35,167 bases of DNA from Rhodospirillales bacterium. GTDB taxonomy: Bacteria > Pseudomonadota > Alphaproteobacteria > Rhodospirillales > Casp-alpha2. The notes beneath the pieces were generated by a model. That model saw only the letters and a program-made list of their open reading frames with translations, ran no database searches and was not told the origin of the DNA. The position numbers were made by a program, and so were the translations under genes. The DNA is taken from positions 1-35,167 of the forward strand of contig JABMOY010000003.1 of assembly GCA_013203955.1 (NCBI GenBank), given 5' to 3'. This document shows, one piece after another, positions 8,361-16,821 of the stretch; position 1 is the first letter of the stretch; every line of letters starts with the position of its first letter.

Positions 8361-9109
8361 TTGGGTTTCTCTTGTTTAGTCCCTGTCCGGGCTGTGCCCG
8401 TCCCCGCCTCTTCAATTTTTTTCATCAAAACCTCAGCCGCCGCTTGCTCGGCTGCCTGTTTTGACGGCCCTTGGGCGGATGCCGGGTTCATTTCGTGGAC
8501 CCGGACCTCGACCGTGAATTGGGGCTCATGGGCCGGGCCGGTTTCCTTGGTCACCTTGTAATTAGGCAACGCCAATCCCTGCCCTTGAGCCCATTCCTGA
8601 AGCATGGTCTTGGCATCCTTGGGCGGGGTCAGGTTCTCGGCCATTAGCGGTTTCCAATATTGATGGATAAAGGCTTCCGCCGCTTCCAGCCCGCCATCCA
8701 GAAAAAGAGCGGCGATGACGGCTTCACAGCAATCGGCGATGATGCTGACGTTTTCCCGACCGCTGGCCGCCTCCTCGCCTTCCGACAGGACGATATGGCC
8801 GCCGAGCCCGATGGAACCGCCTACTCGGGCAAGGGTTTCGGCCCGGGCCAACGCCGAAAAACGGTAGCCGAGCTTGCCTTCGTCTTCGTCGGGAAAATTT
8901 TTCAAAAGCAATCCGGCGATGGCCAGCCCCAACACCCGGTCGCCCAGGAATTCGTACCGTTCGTTGGACTGCTCCCGGTCGCGGGCGGCGCTTGAATGTA
9001 ACAAAGCGCGGCGCAGCAGTTCTGGGTCGTTGAATGTGTGGCCGAGTTCCGCTTCCAGCCCGCCAAGTTCCGGGGAGGGGTGGTCAAGGGGCGTGTCCGT
9101 GGGGGTCAT
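8357..9109 (-). CDS. rnc: Ribonuclease III
   Basis: Double-strand-specific endoribonuclease that processes the rRNA precursor. The signature NERYEFLGDRVL spans about 49-60, with E53 and D57 as metal-site residues and a second acidic pair in the IIADCCEAVIAALFLDGG segment near 125-140. A C-terminal double-stranded-RNA-binding domain begins around DAKTMLQEW and includes NYKVTKETGPAHEPQFTV. The 250-residue length is slightly above the usual 225-230 because of a Thr/Gly/Lys-rich tail. The stop overlaps the era ATG and its own ATG overlaps the lepB stop by 4 bases (both ATGA), so lepB, rnc and era form one coupled unit. Confidence 0.96.
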   Translation of the reverse strand: MTPTDTPLDHPSPELGGLEAELGHTFNDPELLRRALLHSSAARDREQSNERYEFLGDRVLGLAIAGLLLKNFPDEDEGKLGYRFSALARAETLARVGGSIGLGGHIVLSEGEEAASGRENVSIIADCCEAVIAALFLDGGLEAAEAFIHQYWKPLMAENLTPPKDAKTMLQEWAQGQGLALPNYKVTKETGPAHEPQFTVEVRVHEMNPASAQGPSKQAAEQAAAEVLMKKIEEAGTGTARTGTKQEKPK

Positions 9110-9840
9110 TCAATTCCCTGAAAAAAGCGCTCGGTTCTTAGTGTTTTCAGCCATTCCCAAAACTTCCAAGCGGCCCCGTCCACCGAAAAGAACAGGAATT
9201 CAGCGCGCCCGATCAGGTTATTGCGGGGAATGAAACCGACATCGTCCAAAAAACGGCTGTCTTTCGACCGGTCGCGGTTGTCGCCCATGGCGAAATAATG
9301 GCCTTCCGGCACGGTATAGACGGCTGTACTGTCGTATGCGGTGTCCAGCGTATATTCCAGCGTGTAGTGCTTGCGCCCGTTGGGAAGGGTTTCGAGATAC
9401 CGGGGCACGCGATTAAAATTACCAAATCCGTTGGGGCTGACGAAATCCTCGACCCGGACGTGTTGCACTGGTTTACCGTTGATGTGGACGACGCTTTTCT
9501 TCAATTGCACGGTATCCCCGGGCAGCCCGATAATGCGTTTGATGTAATCGGTGCTGTTGTCCGTCGGCAGCTTGAAAACCATGACGTCACCCCGGTCCGG
9601 TTCGGTAAAGAAAATGCGCCCCGGGATCAACGGCATAGAAAACGGCAGGGAGTAGCGGCTGTAGCCGTAGGAAAACTTGGACACGAACAGGTAATCACCG
9701 ACCAAAAGCGTCGGAATCATCGACCCGGACGGGATGTTGAACGGCTCGTAAGCGGCGGTTCTGACCCCGAGCGCGATCAGGACCGCAAAAAGGACGGTCT
9801 TGATCGTTTCGCCGCTACTGGAAGACTTTCTTTGGCTCAT
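9106..9840 (-). CDS. lepB: Signal peptidase I
   Basis: Membrane-bound serine/lysine protease that removes signal peptides on the outer face of the inner membrane. One N-terminal membrane segment (about 14-30) precedes the catalytic serine S40 in PSGSMIPTL. The catalytic lysine is K101 in YIKRIIGLPGD, and the conserved GDNRDRSKDSR box lies near 190. The length of 244 residues suits the alphaproteobacterial form. No Shine-Dalgarno is visible before the ATG at 9840. A likely promoter overlaps the end of acpS (9910-9937), so lepB-rnc-era may be transcribed independently of the pdxJ-acpS genes upstream. Confidence 0.96.
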   Translation of the reverse strand: MSQRKSSSSGETIKTVLFAVLIALGVRTAAYEPFNIPSGSMIPTLLVGDYLFVSKFSYGYSRYSLPFSMPLIPGRIFFTEPDRGDVMVFKLPTDNSTDYIKRIIGLPGDTVQLKKSVVHINGKPVQHVRVEDFVSPNGFGNFNRVPRYLETLPNGRKHYTLEYTLDTAYDSTAVYTVPEGHYFAMGDNRDRSKDSRFLDDVGFIPRNNLIGRAEFLFFSVDGAAWKFWEWLKTLRTERFFQGIE

Positions 9841-9909
9841 TAAAAAAACCGTTTAAGAGATTGATTTAAAAGAATGGCGAGGTTGGCTTACCTGGAATTC
9901 AGGGGCTGA

Positions 9910-9937
9910 TAAATACAGTCCGCCTTATGACTGTCAA
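9910..9937 (-). promoter_or_regulatory. Candidate promoter for lepB-rnc-era, overlapping the acpS stop codon
   Basis: On the minus strand a perfect -35 hexamer TTGACA (9937-9932) contains the acpS stop codon TGA. A weaker -10 (TATTTA at 9915-9910 with 16 bp, or ATTTAT with 17 bp) follows. Predicted start is about 60 bases before the lepB ATG. Confidence 0.45.
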
Positions 9938-10368
9938 GGCGCTTCAGTTTGTGGAACGCCGGGGGGGACAACAAGCGGAACAGCGGAGATAACGACGACC
10001 GCTTGGGCCATCGGGTATTCGTCGGATTGCGAAACATCGATGCGTGCCTCCATCCCGACTGGGACGAGGCTATCCAGCCGCACCTTGGCACCCCCAGACA
10101 GGACCATGAAAGGTTGCCCCGTGGGATGGTTGGCGACGACCATATCGCGCCAGAAGACGCCGTCGCGGAACCCGGTTCCCAACGCCTTAGCGCAGGCTTC
10201 CTTGGCGGCGAAACTCTGCGCGTAGGATGAAGCCGGCGAAGGTCGTCGTTCCGCCTTGGCCTGTTCATTCTCGCCATAAAGCCGTTCAACAAAACGCCGC
10301 CCGAACCGTTTCAGGGACTTTTCTATCCTGCGGATATCGCAGAGGTCGGTGCCGATGCCGATAATCAT
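9934..10368 (-). CDS. acpS: Holo-[acyl-carrier-protein] synthase
   Basis: Transfers 4'-phosphopantetheine from coenzyme A to acyl carrier protein. The N-terminal [14 protein letters not shown] holds the metal ligand D8, and the second ligand is E57 in the [12 protein letters not shown] motif. The length of 144 is a little above the usual 125-135 because of a Pro/Val-rich C-terminal tail. The ATG overlaps the pdxJ stop by 4 bases (ATGA), and pdxJ-acpS is a common pair in proteobacteria. The stop codon lies within the -35 element proposed for lepB. Confidence 0.95.
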   Translation of the reverse strand: MIIGIGTDLCDIRRIEKSLKRFGRRFVERLYGENEQAKAERRPSPASSYAQSFAAKEACAKALGTGFRDGVFWRDMVVANHPTGQPFMVLSGGAKVRLDSLVPVGMEARIDVSQSDEYPMAQAVVVISAVPLVVPPGVPQTEAP

Positions 10369-11120
10369 GCCGAGCGTTCTCCCCCGGCTTCGGACCGGGC
10401 CTTGTCCATCAGGGCGCGCATCCGCTTGATGGCGCTCTCGAGGCCGCCGAAAATTGCCTCGCCGACCAGGAAGTGACCGATATTGAGCTCAACAATTGTC
10501 GTAATTCCGGCGACCGGCCCGACCGTGTCGAAGGTAAGCCCATGTCCCGCATGGCATTCAAGGTCCAGCTTTTCCGCCACGTCGGCGGCTTCAACGATGC
10601 GTTTGAACTGGCGATCTTGTTCTTGCCCCGCGGCATCGCAATAGGCGCCGGTATGAAGTTCGACGACCGGCGCGCCTAGTTTTTTCGCCGCTTCCAGTTG
10701 CTTGGTATCGGGTTCAATGAACAACGACACCCTGATCCCGGCGTCGGTCAACGCGGAAATGTAAGGGGCCAGATGATCAAATCCGCCGGCCGCATCGAGC
10801 CCTCCTTCGGTGGTTCTTTCTTCGCGTTTTTCAGGCACCAAGCAGACGGCGTGGGGGTTGTGGCGAAGGGCTATGTCGTACATTTCGTCGGTCGCCGCCA
10901 TTTCAAAGTTCAGGGGCACCTCAAGGCTGGCCATCAACTGGGCGATGTCGTCGTCTGATATATGGCGCCTGTCTTCGCGCAGATGGGCTGTAATGCCGTC
11001 GGCGCCGGCGGCTTCGGCGACCTTGGCTGCGCGCAGTGGTTCGGGATGGCCGCCGCCCCGCGCATTGCGGATGGTCGCCACGTGGTCAATGTTTACGCCT
11101 AAGCGCAGATCCCGTTTCAT
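10365..11120 (-). CDS. pdxJ: Pyridoxine 5'-phosphate synthase
   Basis: Last step of DXP-dependent vitamin B6 synthesis: condenses 1-deoxyxylulose 5-phosphate with 3-amino-2-oxopropyl phosphate to pyridoxine 5'-phosphate. The 251-residue TIM barrel starts with the characteristic [17 protein letters not shown]. The [12 protein letters not shown] segment near 45-56, [14 protein letters not shown] near 95-110, and the C-terminal [16 protein letters not shown] complete the family pattern. The ATG overlaps the stop of the DUF2062 gene (ATGA) and its stop overlaps acpS, so it sits inside a translationally coupled string. Confidence 0.97.
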   Translation of the reverse strand: MKRDLRLGVNIDHVATIRNARGGGHPEPLRAAKVAEAAGADGITAHLREDRRHISDDDIAQLMASLEVPLNFEMAATDEMYDIALRHNPHAVCLVPEKREERTTEGGLDAAGGFDHLAPYISALTDAGIRVSLFIEPDTKQLEAAKKLGAPVVELHTGAYCDAAGQEQDRQFKRIVEAADVAEKLDLECHAGHGLTFDTVGPVAGITTIVELNIGHFLVGEAIFGGLESAIKRMRALMDKARSEAGGERSA

Positions 11121-11707
11121 CTGTCCTCATCTCCACCCACATTGCCGCCCTGGTTTTGGAGACGGCGATCTTGGCGTTTTTGGATGATATATTTTAACGG
11201 CAAATAGAAAATCCACCATATGACAAATCCCGTCGGCAGCCCGCTGACGAACATCGGCCAGAAAATCGGGGCCACGGTCTCGAGCAAATATTGAACGTCA
11301 AAATTTAAGGCGGCTTGCGTCATGTTTCCGAAAAACACCCCGAATTCCGGTGTTTTCGAATAATCCGGATTGCCGCCCGAGATGATCCATTCCCCTGACT
11401 TGTAAAGCCAGGTCCAGATGAAGGGGAAGGTCCACGGGTTGCCGACCGCAGTGCCGATGGCCGCCGCTAAAATGTTACATCGGATAATCCAGGCGAAAAT
11501 CCCGGATATGATGAAATGCAGCCCGACGAAAGGCGTAAACGAAATCGCCGCCCCGCAGGCAAAACCGCCGGCGATGGAATAAGCCGAGCCGGGCATTCGG
11601 GCCAGCCGGTGCAGGGTATAGGATGTCGCTCGTCGCCACCCGATTTGAGGCCAGAAAAAACCGAGGATCTTGTGCCCCAATGTGAATTGTTTGCGTCGCT
11701 TGAACAT
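11117..11707 (-). CDS. DUF2062-type small membrane protein
   Basis: Predicted inner-membrane protein of unknown biochemical role, recognised by the DUF2062 pattern: a Gly/Phe-rich segment [18 protein letters not shown] followed by helices and [19 protein letters not shown] placed the start at the ATG at 11707 (MFKRRKQ), giving 196 residues; the open frame reaches an ATG at 11794, but that would overlap rsh by 62 bases and adds a Pro/Gly-rich segment. From 11707 the gap to rsh is 25 bases. At least three hydrophobic segments are visible, and the C-terminus is basic. The stop overlaps the pdxJ start (ATGA). In many alphaproteobacteria a DUF2062 gene lies in this rsh-pdxJ neighbourhood. Confidence 0.85.
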   Translation of the reverse strand: MFKRRKQFTLGHKILGFFWPQIGWRRATSYTLHRLARMPGSAYSIAGGFACGAAISFTPFVGLHFIISGIFAWIIRCNILAAAIGTAVGNPWTFPFIWTWLYKSGEWIISGGNPDYSKTPEFGVFFGNMTQAALNFDVQYLLETVAPIFWPMFVSGLPTGFVIWWIFYLPLKYIIQKRQDRRLQNQGGNVGGDEDR

Positions 11708-11732
11708 GAAGCTTGGGCCCGGATTACCCCGT

Positions 11733-13901
11733 TCAGCCCCTGGCCCGTTCCACAGAATTGATGGCCGGGTTGGCGCGAAGGGCCGCGATGACATTCGTCA
11801 GATGCTTAAGGTCCCGGACCTCGATATCGATCAGCATGTCGAAAAACTGCTTCGTCCGGGTGGTGATTTTCAGATTGGAAATGTTGCCCTCGTTCCTGGC
11901 GATCACCGTCGACAGGTCGCCGAGGGAGCCTGGCACGTTCAAAACGGTCAAATGTACGCGTCCGACGTAAATTTCAGGCGATGCGCTGTCGACATCCCAA
12001 GAAACGTCGAGCCAGCGTTCCGGCGCATCGACGAATTCCTCCAGGGACTCGCAATCGATGGTGTGAATGGTGACGCCCTTGCCGGTGGTGACGATGCCGA
12101 CGATCCGGTCCCCCGGCAGGGGATGGCAGCACCCCGCGTAATGCATGGCCATGCCGGGGATCAGGCCCCTGATGGAAACGCCGTCGCCTTTTCCCCCACC
12201 CCCGTCTTTACCGGTTTTGGCGCCTTTGGTGCGCGCCCGGGCCAAGGGAACGACTTTATCGTCCCCCGATTCTTTTCGGGACCCGGGAAATACCGCTTCG
12301 ATGACTTCGCGGCCCGTCAGATTGCCGGCACCGACCTCGGCGCATAAGTCATCGACTTCTTTCTGTTTAAAAACCTTGAGTACGTTTTTCAGCGCTTTGT
12401 CGGCGAACGCATAACCTTCTTCGTCAAAAGCTCGCTCCAGCATGGCGCGGCCCAATTTCACGTATTCGTCGCGTTCCTGCATACGGACAAACTGCCTGAT
12501 TCGGGTCCGGGCTTTGCCGGTGGCGACGAAGTTTTCCCACGTCGGCGACGGGGTTTGCGCCTTTGACGTAATGATTTCCACTTGATCGCCGTTCCTCAGT
12601 TCGCTTCTAAGCGGCATCATGCGGCCGTTGATCTTGGTGCCGACGCAGTGGTCGCCGACTTCGGAATGGACGGCATAGGCGAAATCCACCGGTGTCGCCC
12701 CGCGCGGCAGGTTGATTAAATCGCCCCTGGGCGTAAAGCAGAACACCTGGTCCTTGAACATTTCCAGCTTGGTATGTTCAAGGAACTCCTCGGGTCCCTC
12801 TGCGTGTTCGATAATATCCAAGAGCTCGCGCAGCCAACGATATTGCGGGCCTTCGGTCTTGCCCGCGCCTTGTTTATAATTCCAGTGCGCGGCGACGCCA
12901 TGTTCGGCGACGTCATGCATCTCGGCGGTGCGGATTTGCAATTCGATGCGTTGCTTTTCGGGGCCAAAAACGCCGGTATGAAGCGACCGGTAGCCATTGG
13001 GTTTCGGCGTTGATAAGTAATCCTTAAACCGGTCCGGGACGACCGGATAGGCGCCATGAGCCACACCAAGGGCCCGATAGCAGTCTTCGAGTGTATCCAC
13101 GATTACCCGAAACGCCATAACGTCGGAAAGCTGCTCAAAACCCACATCCTTGTGCTGCATTTTGCTCCAGACGGAATAAGGGGTTTTTTCACGGCCCTCG
13201 ATGGACGCATTAATGCCGCTGTCAGCCAGGGTGTTCTCCAATTCGGCGATGATCCGCGAAACGATGTCTCCACCCTTTTCGCGAAGAAATTCTAGCCGCT
13301 TTATGATCGATTTGCGCGCTTCCGGCTTCAATTCCTGAAAGGCCAAGTCCTCGAGCTCGCTTTTCATCCCCTGCATGCCGATACGTTCCGCCAGGGGGGC
13401 ATAGATATCCATGGTCTCTATGGCGATGCGCCGGCGTTTTTCCGGTTTGTCGATGTAATTCAGGGTTCGCATGTTGTGCAGCCGGTCGGCCAACTTTACC
13501 AGCAGCACCCGGATGTCTTCGGACATGGCGAGCACGAATTTTCGGAAGTTTTCGGCCTGCTTGGCCTGGTCAGACTGGAATTCAATCCGCGTCAGCTTGG
13601 TTACCCCGTCGACCAGTTGGGCGACTTCCTTGCCGAAAAGCTTCTTTATTTCCTGGAGGGTGGTATCCGTGTCCTCAATGGTGTCATGCAAAAGCGCCGT
13701 AATGATCGACGCGAAATCGACTTTGAATTCTGTTAAAATCCCGGCGACTTCAAGCGGATGGGAAAAATAAGGGTCCCCCGAAGCGCGGGTTTGCGATCCG
13801 TGCGCCTTCATGGCGAAAACATAAGCGCGATTAAGGGCGTCTTCATCGGCGCCGGGATCATATCCCTTGACGCGTTCTACCAACTCGAACTGGCGGATCA
13901 T
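11733..13901 (-). CDS. rsh: Bifunctional (p)ppGpp synthetase/hydrolase (Rel/SpoT homologue)
   Basis: Long RSH enzyme that makes and degrades the stringent-response alarmone. Domains run in canonical order over 722 residues. The HD hydrolase has H48 and the HDTIED box with H72 and D73, so hydrolysis should be active. The synthetase carries DYLSTPKPNGYRSLHT and IELQIRT. The TGS domain begins at FTPRGDLINLPRGATPVDFA, followed by a helical/zinc-finger-like region (YAGCCHPLPGD) and a C-terminal ACT domain. Intact motifs in both catalytic domains argue for a bifunctional enzyme. The ATG overlaps by 4 bases the stop of a 30-codon mini-ORF (13898-13990), an unusual arrangement that would couple its translation to that peptide. 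rpoZ lies upstream, as in many proteobacteria. Confidence 0.97.
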   Translation of the reverse strand: MIRQFELVERVKGYDPGADEDALNRAYVFAMKAHGSQTRASGDPYFSHPLEVAGILTEFKVDFASIITALLHDTIEDTDTTLQEIKKLFGKEVAQLVDGVTKLTRIEFQSDQAKQAENFRKFVLAMSEDIRVLLVKLADRLHNMRTLNYIDKPEKRRRIAIETMDIYAPLAERIGMQGMKSELEDLAFQELKPEARKSIIKRLEFLREKGGDIVSRIIAELENTLADSGINASIEGREKTPYSVWSKMQHKDVGFEQLSDVMAFRVIVDTLEDCYRALGVAHGAYPVVPDRFKDYLSTPKPNGYRSLHTGVFGPEKQRIELQIRTAEMHDVAEHGVAAHWNYKQGAGKTEGPQYRWLRELLDIIEHAEGPEEFLEHTKLEMFKDQVFCFTPRGDLINLPRGATPVDFAYAVHSEVGDHCVGTKINGRMMPLRSELRNGDQVEIITSKAQTPSPTWENFVATGKARTRIRQFVRMQERDEYVKLGRAMLERAFDEEGYAFADKALKNVLKVFKQKEVDDLCAEVGAGNLTGREVIEAVFPGSRKESGDDKVVPLARARTKGAKTGKDGGGGKGDGVSIRGLIPGMAMHYAGCCHPLPGDRIVGIVTTGKGVTIHTIDCESLEEFVDAPERWLDVSWDVDSASPEIYVGRVHLTVLNVPGSLGDLSTVIARNEGNISNLKITTRTKQFFDMLIDIEVRDLKHLTNVIAALRANPAINSVERARG

Positions 13902-13990
13902 TCGTGTGCGCCCCCCGGGGAAAGAAATCGCGTGGGGACGATCAACAGACGGCGGCGTTTAAATCCCGAGTTGCCCTTGCGCCGCGCCAT
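13898..13990 (-). CDS. Putative 30-residue basic peptide between rpoZ and rsh
   Basis: Not a known family. The ORF begins with ATG at 13990, preceded by AAGGTG with a 5-base spacer, a good Shine-Dalgarno. It encodes a short peptide rich in Arg and Lys (MARRKGNSGFKRRRLLIVPT plus ten more residues). Its TGA stop overlaps the rsh ATG in an ATGA junction, the same coupling seen elsewhere in this operon. rsh has no strong ribosome-binding site of its own outside this ORF. It could be a real small protein, or a leader peptide whose translation delivers ribosomes to rsh. A longer version of the frame (to 14176) would run antisense-like through rpoZ in another frame and is unlikely. Confidence 0.5.
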   Translation of the reverse strand: MARRKGNSGFKRRRLLIVPTRFLSPGGAHE

Positions 13991-14012
13991 GGAAACACCT
14001 TGTTTGTTGGTT

Positions 14013-14438
14013 TTAAGCCCCTTCGCCGCCGTCTTTGGCAGGCTTGGCGGTTTCTTTATCTTCGAACATCTCATCTTTGAGGTCTTCGTCTTCGTCAACA
14101 TCGGTATAGTTTTTGGCGCCCTGAGAAGGATCGGCCCCGCCCGTACCTTCGCTGACGAGTTGCTGTTGCAAGGCAATCAGATCGACTTCTTCTTCCTCGG
14201 GTTCGTCCATTTCGACGTATTTTTGAAGTCCCTTGATCAAGGATTCTTCAAGATTCTTAAGATCGACTGTTTCCTCGGCGATTTCACGAAGGGCGACGAC
14301 CGGATTTTTGTCGTTGTCGCGCTCAATGGTAATCGCTTCGCCGGCGGATACATTGCGGGCGCGCTGAGAGGCTAGCATGACCAATTGAAAACGGTTGGGA
14401 ATCTTGGTGACGCAATCTTCGACCGTAACTCGTGCCAT
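14013..14438 (-). CDS. rpoZ: RNA polymerase omega subunit
   Basis: Small subunit that helps assemble RNA polymerase and is part of a ppGpp-binding site in some bacteria. Residues 1-60 are the conserved omega core ([20 protein letters not shown], then [20 protein letters not shown] and [12 protein letters not shown]). The protein is 141 residues, longer than E. coli omega; the last 60 are acidic and low-complexity ([18 protein letters not shown]), as in other alphaproteobacteria. AAGGAG lies 7 bases before the ATG, and a good promoter lies at 14480-14508. Together with the rsh gene downstream this is the start of the long minus-strand series. Confidence 0.95.
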   Translation of the reverse strand: MARVTVEDCVTKIPNRFQLVMLASQRARNVSAGEAITIERDNDKNPVVALREIAEETVDLKNLEESLIKGLQKYVEMDEPEEEEVDLIALQQQLVSEGTGGADPSQGAKNYTDVDEDEDLKDEMFEDKETAKPAKDGGEGA

Positions 14439-14479
14439 CAGGCAACTCCTTCAAGGATTCGATTTATTAGGGCGTGGTT

Positions 14480-14508
14480 TATATATTTTGCGGGAAGGGT
14501 TTAAGCAA
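14480..14508 (-). promoter_or_regulatory. Candidate promoter for rpoZ
   Basis: On the minus strand TTGCTT (14508-14503), a 17-bp spacer and TATATA (14485-14480). The predicted start is about 35 bases before the rpoZ ATG. Sequence-based prediction. Confidence 0.55.
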
Positions 14509-14524
14509 GCCTATTCCATGGATT

Positions 14525-15085
14525 TTAAAGGTTTTTTTGCCATTCCGTCCCATATTTACCCCTCCCGTCGGCCATGACCTCTGTTTGCTGGCTGGCGGCC
14601 CTGGGCGTCATTAAGGCCCCGATCATGTCCTCGACGCTATCGCCGCTTGCCGGATGGCGCCAACCCGGGGCGACATCGCGAAGCGGCAACAAGACAAAGG
14701 CCCGTTCGTGGAGCCTGGGATGGGGCACGTGCAAGGCCCCTGCCCCGTCATCTCCTCCGTCTAAGACCATTTCACCATAAGCCAGCAAATCAAGGTCCAG
14801 AACCCTCGGTGCGTTCTTTTCGGCCCGTAGGCGACCAAAGGTTTTCTCGGTTTTTAGCAAAAGAGACATCAGCGCTGCAGGGTCTAGGGGGGTATTGGCC
14901 CTGATAACGGCATTAACGAACCAGGGCTGATCAGAAATCGGCTGAGGCGCGCTTTTGTACCATCGAGAACGGGCGTCAATGGACAATTCAGCGTCTTCCA
15001 AAGACGCCAGGGCGGCCCCGCACGTGGCCCGGGGCCCGCCATAGGACGGACTGGGCAGATTGGCGCCGATGCCGATGAAAATCAA
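14525..15085 (-). CDS. folK: 2-amino-4-hydroxy-6-hydroxymethyldihydropteridine pyrophosphokinase (HPPK)
   Basis: Transfers pyrophosphate from ATP to 6-hydroxymethyl-7,8-dihydropterin in folate synthesis. The N-terminal IGIGANLPS, the pterin-site segment WYKSAPQPISDQPWFVNAV and the family signature RVLDLDLLAYG followed by HPRLHERAFVLLPL are all present. The 186-residue length is slightly long, with a C-terminal extension after the MIGAL segment. It stands alone on the minus strand, divergent from the NYN-domain gene; the gap to rpoZ (14439-14524) holds the rpoZ promoter. Other folate genes are not in the window. Confidence 0.95.
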   Translation of the reverse strand: MIFIGIGANLPSPSYGGPRATCGAALASLEDAELSIDARSRWYKSAPQPISDQPWFVNAVIRANTPLDPAALMSLLLKTEKTFGRLRAEKNAPRVLDLDLLAYGEMVLDGGDDGAGALHVPHPRLHERAFVLLPLRDVAPGWRHPASGDSVEDMIGALMTPRAASQQTEVMADGRGKYGTEWQKNL

Positions 15086-15226
15086 AAGAACAAATCCTCA
15101 AAACACCCTTGTCCGAAGGGCCATTTAACACCAAGTATAAACATGGCAACGCCATCTAGCGGAATTTATACGCAGGCGCGACCGGGTTTTTATAAGGCAA
15201 AGGCATTTTAAAAAAGGATTTAAATT

Positions 15227-15844
15227 ATGACGTTTTACCCCCAAGAACGCTTGGCGCTTTTTATTGACGGCTCGAACCTTTACGCCGCCGCCAAGGCGCT
15301 CGATTTTGATATTGATTACAAACAGTTACTTAAGTTTTTTAAGGGCAAAGGTCAGTTTGTTCGGGCCTTCTATTACACGGCCTTGTTGGAAGATCAGGAA
15401 TACTCGCCGATTAGGCCCCTTGTCGATTGGCTGGACTATAACGGCTACACCATGGTTACCAAGCCGGCGAAGGAATTCACCGATTCCGCAGGCCGCCGCA
15501 AGATCAAGGGCAACATGGATATCGAGCTGGCCGTCGACGTCATAGCAATGGCGCCGGGCCTGGACCATGCCGTTATTTTTTCCGGTGACGGCGACTTCCG
15601 GTATTTGGTCGAGGCGGTGCAGAGAATGGGATTGCGGGTCACGGTGGTCAGTACCATGCGCTCGCAACCGCCGATGATAGCCGATGAACTGCGCCGCCAG
15701 GCCGACGAATTTATCGAGCTTGTTGACCTTCAGGCCGAAATTCAGCGCCAGCCGGGGTCCAACGACGGCCCTGTCATTGCCAGGAGCGAACTCGAAACCG
15801 AACCCGAAGAAGAATTCGACGACCCCCAGGTGGAAATCGCCTAA
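15227..15844 (+). CDS. NYN/PIN-like domain protein (LabA/DUF88 type), probable RNase
   Basis: Predicted metal-dependent nuclease of the NYN branch of the PIN-like fold. Acidic residues are placed as in active members: D14 in LFIDGSNLY, D98 in KGNMDIELAVD, D104, and D121/D123 in IFSGDGDFRYLV. The last 45 residues are acidic, Glu/Pro-rich and probably disordered. The start is supported by AAGGA about 9 bases upstream. It precedes the uracil-DNA glycosylase gene by 21 bases, so the two are likely co-transcribed. The physiological RNA target is unknown. Confidence 0.88.
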   Translation: MTFYPQERLALFIDGSNLYAAAKALDFDIDYKQLLKFFKGKGQFVRAFYYTALLEDQEYSPIRPLVDWLDYNGYTMVTKPAKEFTDSAGRRKIKGNMDIELAVDVIAMAPGLDHAVIFSGDGDFRYLVEAVQRMGLRVTVVSTMRSQPPMIADELRRQADEFIELVDLQAEIQRQPGSNDGPVIARSELETEPEEEFDDPQVEIA

Positions 15845-15865
15845 GGGTCCGCTAGGTTTTCATCG

Positions 15866-16546
15866 ATGACGCCCCCTTCTCCCTTTGTTGAGCCGGGCCT
15901 GGATTGCGCCCTGTGTCCGCGGTTGCAGGATTTTCGCATTGCCAACCGCGCCGCACATTCAGATTGGCATAACGCGCCGGTGCCTTCTTTCGGGCCTCAG
16001 GGGACCAAAGGGGGAAATGTAAAGCTTTTGATCGTCGGATTGGCGCCGGGTCTCAAGGGCGCCAACTTGACGGGGCGTCCGTTTACCGGCGATTACGCCG
16101 GCGACCTTCTTTACGCGACGCTTCTAAAATATGGATTTGCCGAAGGTGAATATCAGGCCCGGGCCGATGATGGTCTCAATCTCCTGAATTGCCGGATTAC
16201 CAATGCCGTTAAGTGCGTTCCGCCCGAAAACAAGCCCATAGGGTCGGAGGTCAAGGCCTGTGGGGAATTTTTAAAACAAGAAATTCAGTCCCTAAAAAAC
16301 CTGAAGTTGATTATAGCCCTTGGCACGTTGGCCCATGGGGCTGTCCTGGTGGCGCTTGGGGAAAAGAAAAGCAGCTGGAAATTCGGCCATCGGGAATTTC
16401 ATGACCTTCCCAATGGGCTGGTCCTTGCCGACAGCTATCATTGTTCCCGATACAACACCAACACCCGCAGATTAACCGAAAAAATGTTCCATGCCGTGTT
16501 CGAGGACGCCCAGGCTCTTATAAATAAATCTAATAAAAGTTTATAA
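15866..16546 (+). CDS. Uracil-DNA glycosylase, family 5 (UdgB) type with Fe-S cluster
   Basis: Removes deaminated bases from DNA. Four cysteines in the iron-sulphur pattern of family 4/5 enzymes are visible: C14 and C17 (CALC), C117 (NAVKCVPPENKP) and C132. Motif A is GLAPGLKGANLTGRPFTGD (58-76), with GLAPG instead of the GEAPG of family 4, which points to family 5. The C-terminal motif is SYHCSRYNTNTRRLT; other members often have SYHPSR here, so the Cys after the His is unusual. The length of 226 is normal. It follows the NYN gene closely. Family 5 enzymes act on uracil, hypoxanthine and related lesions; exact specificity is inference. Confidence 0.9.
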   Translation: MTPPSPFVEPGLDCALCPRLQDFRIANRAAHSDWHNAPVPSFGPQGTKGGNVKLLIVGLAPGLKGANLTGRPFTGDYAGDLLYATLLKYGFAEGEYQARADDGLNLLNCRITNAVKCVPPENKPIGSEVKACGEFLKQEIQSLKNLKLIIALGTLAHGAVLVALGEKKSSWKFGHREFHDLPNGLVLADSYHCSRYNTNTRRLTEKMFHAVFEDAQALINKSNKSL

Positions 16547-16615
16547 ATTTGCTGTTCCCTCTCAGGCGTTGTTCGGATAACGTTATTGTAGGGATTCGGG
16601 CGGAGAAAAATTTAA

Positions 16616-16783
16616 ATGAGCGCAGAGATCGTCGACCTTCAAAAATACCGCGTGCAAAAAGAACGCGCGGACAAGAAACCGCTTAGCGAGCAAGCATCGG
16701 CAAGACCCGACATTCCAGAAGTTTCACCAAGCGATGAAAACCTGAAAGGCGACGACGACACACAGGGCGGCTCGTCTGTCTGA
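16616..16783 (+). CDS. Small 55-residue hydrophilic protein
   Basis: Function unknown. The ORF starts at ATG 16616 with GGAG 10 bases upstream and encodes a highly charged 55-residue protein beginning MSAEIVDLQKYRVQKERADK. The N-terminal IVDLQKYR pattern recurs at the start of many small alphaproteobacterial proteins (recollection, not a search). The rest is polar and probably disordered. It ends 38 bases before a good intrinsic terminator (16822-16852), so it is a complete single-gene unit or the tail of the NYN-UDG transcript; the gap from the glycosylase gene is 69 bp. Start signal and terminator together support a real gene. Confidence 0.65.
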   Translation: MSAEIVDLQKYRVQKERADKKPLSEQASARPDIPEVSPSDENLKGDDDTQGGSSV

Positions 16784-16821
16784 CTTAAGGTTAATCCAAT
16801 AATTTCAATATGTTGCTATGA

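Noticed and set aside
13991-14176. Long form of the mini-ORF before rsh (92 codons)
   Set aside because: The upstream part is out of frame with, and inside, rpoZ; only the last 30 codons follow a good ribosome site.
15135-15171. Nested inverted repeats GTATAA/TTATAC and ATGGC/GCCAT between folk and NYN genes
   Set aside because: The stems are short (5-6 bp), with no position relative to a known promoter; not distinguishable from chance.
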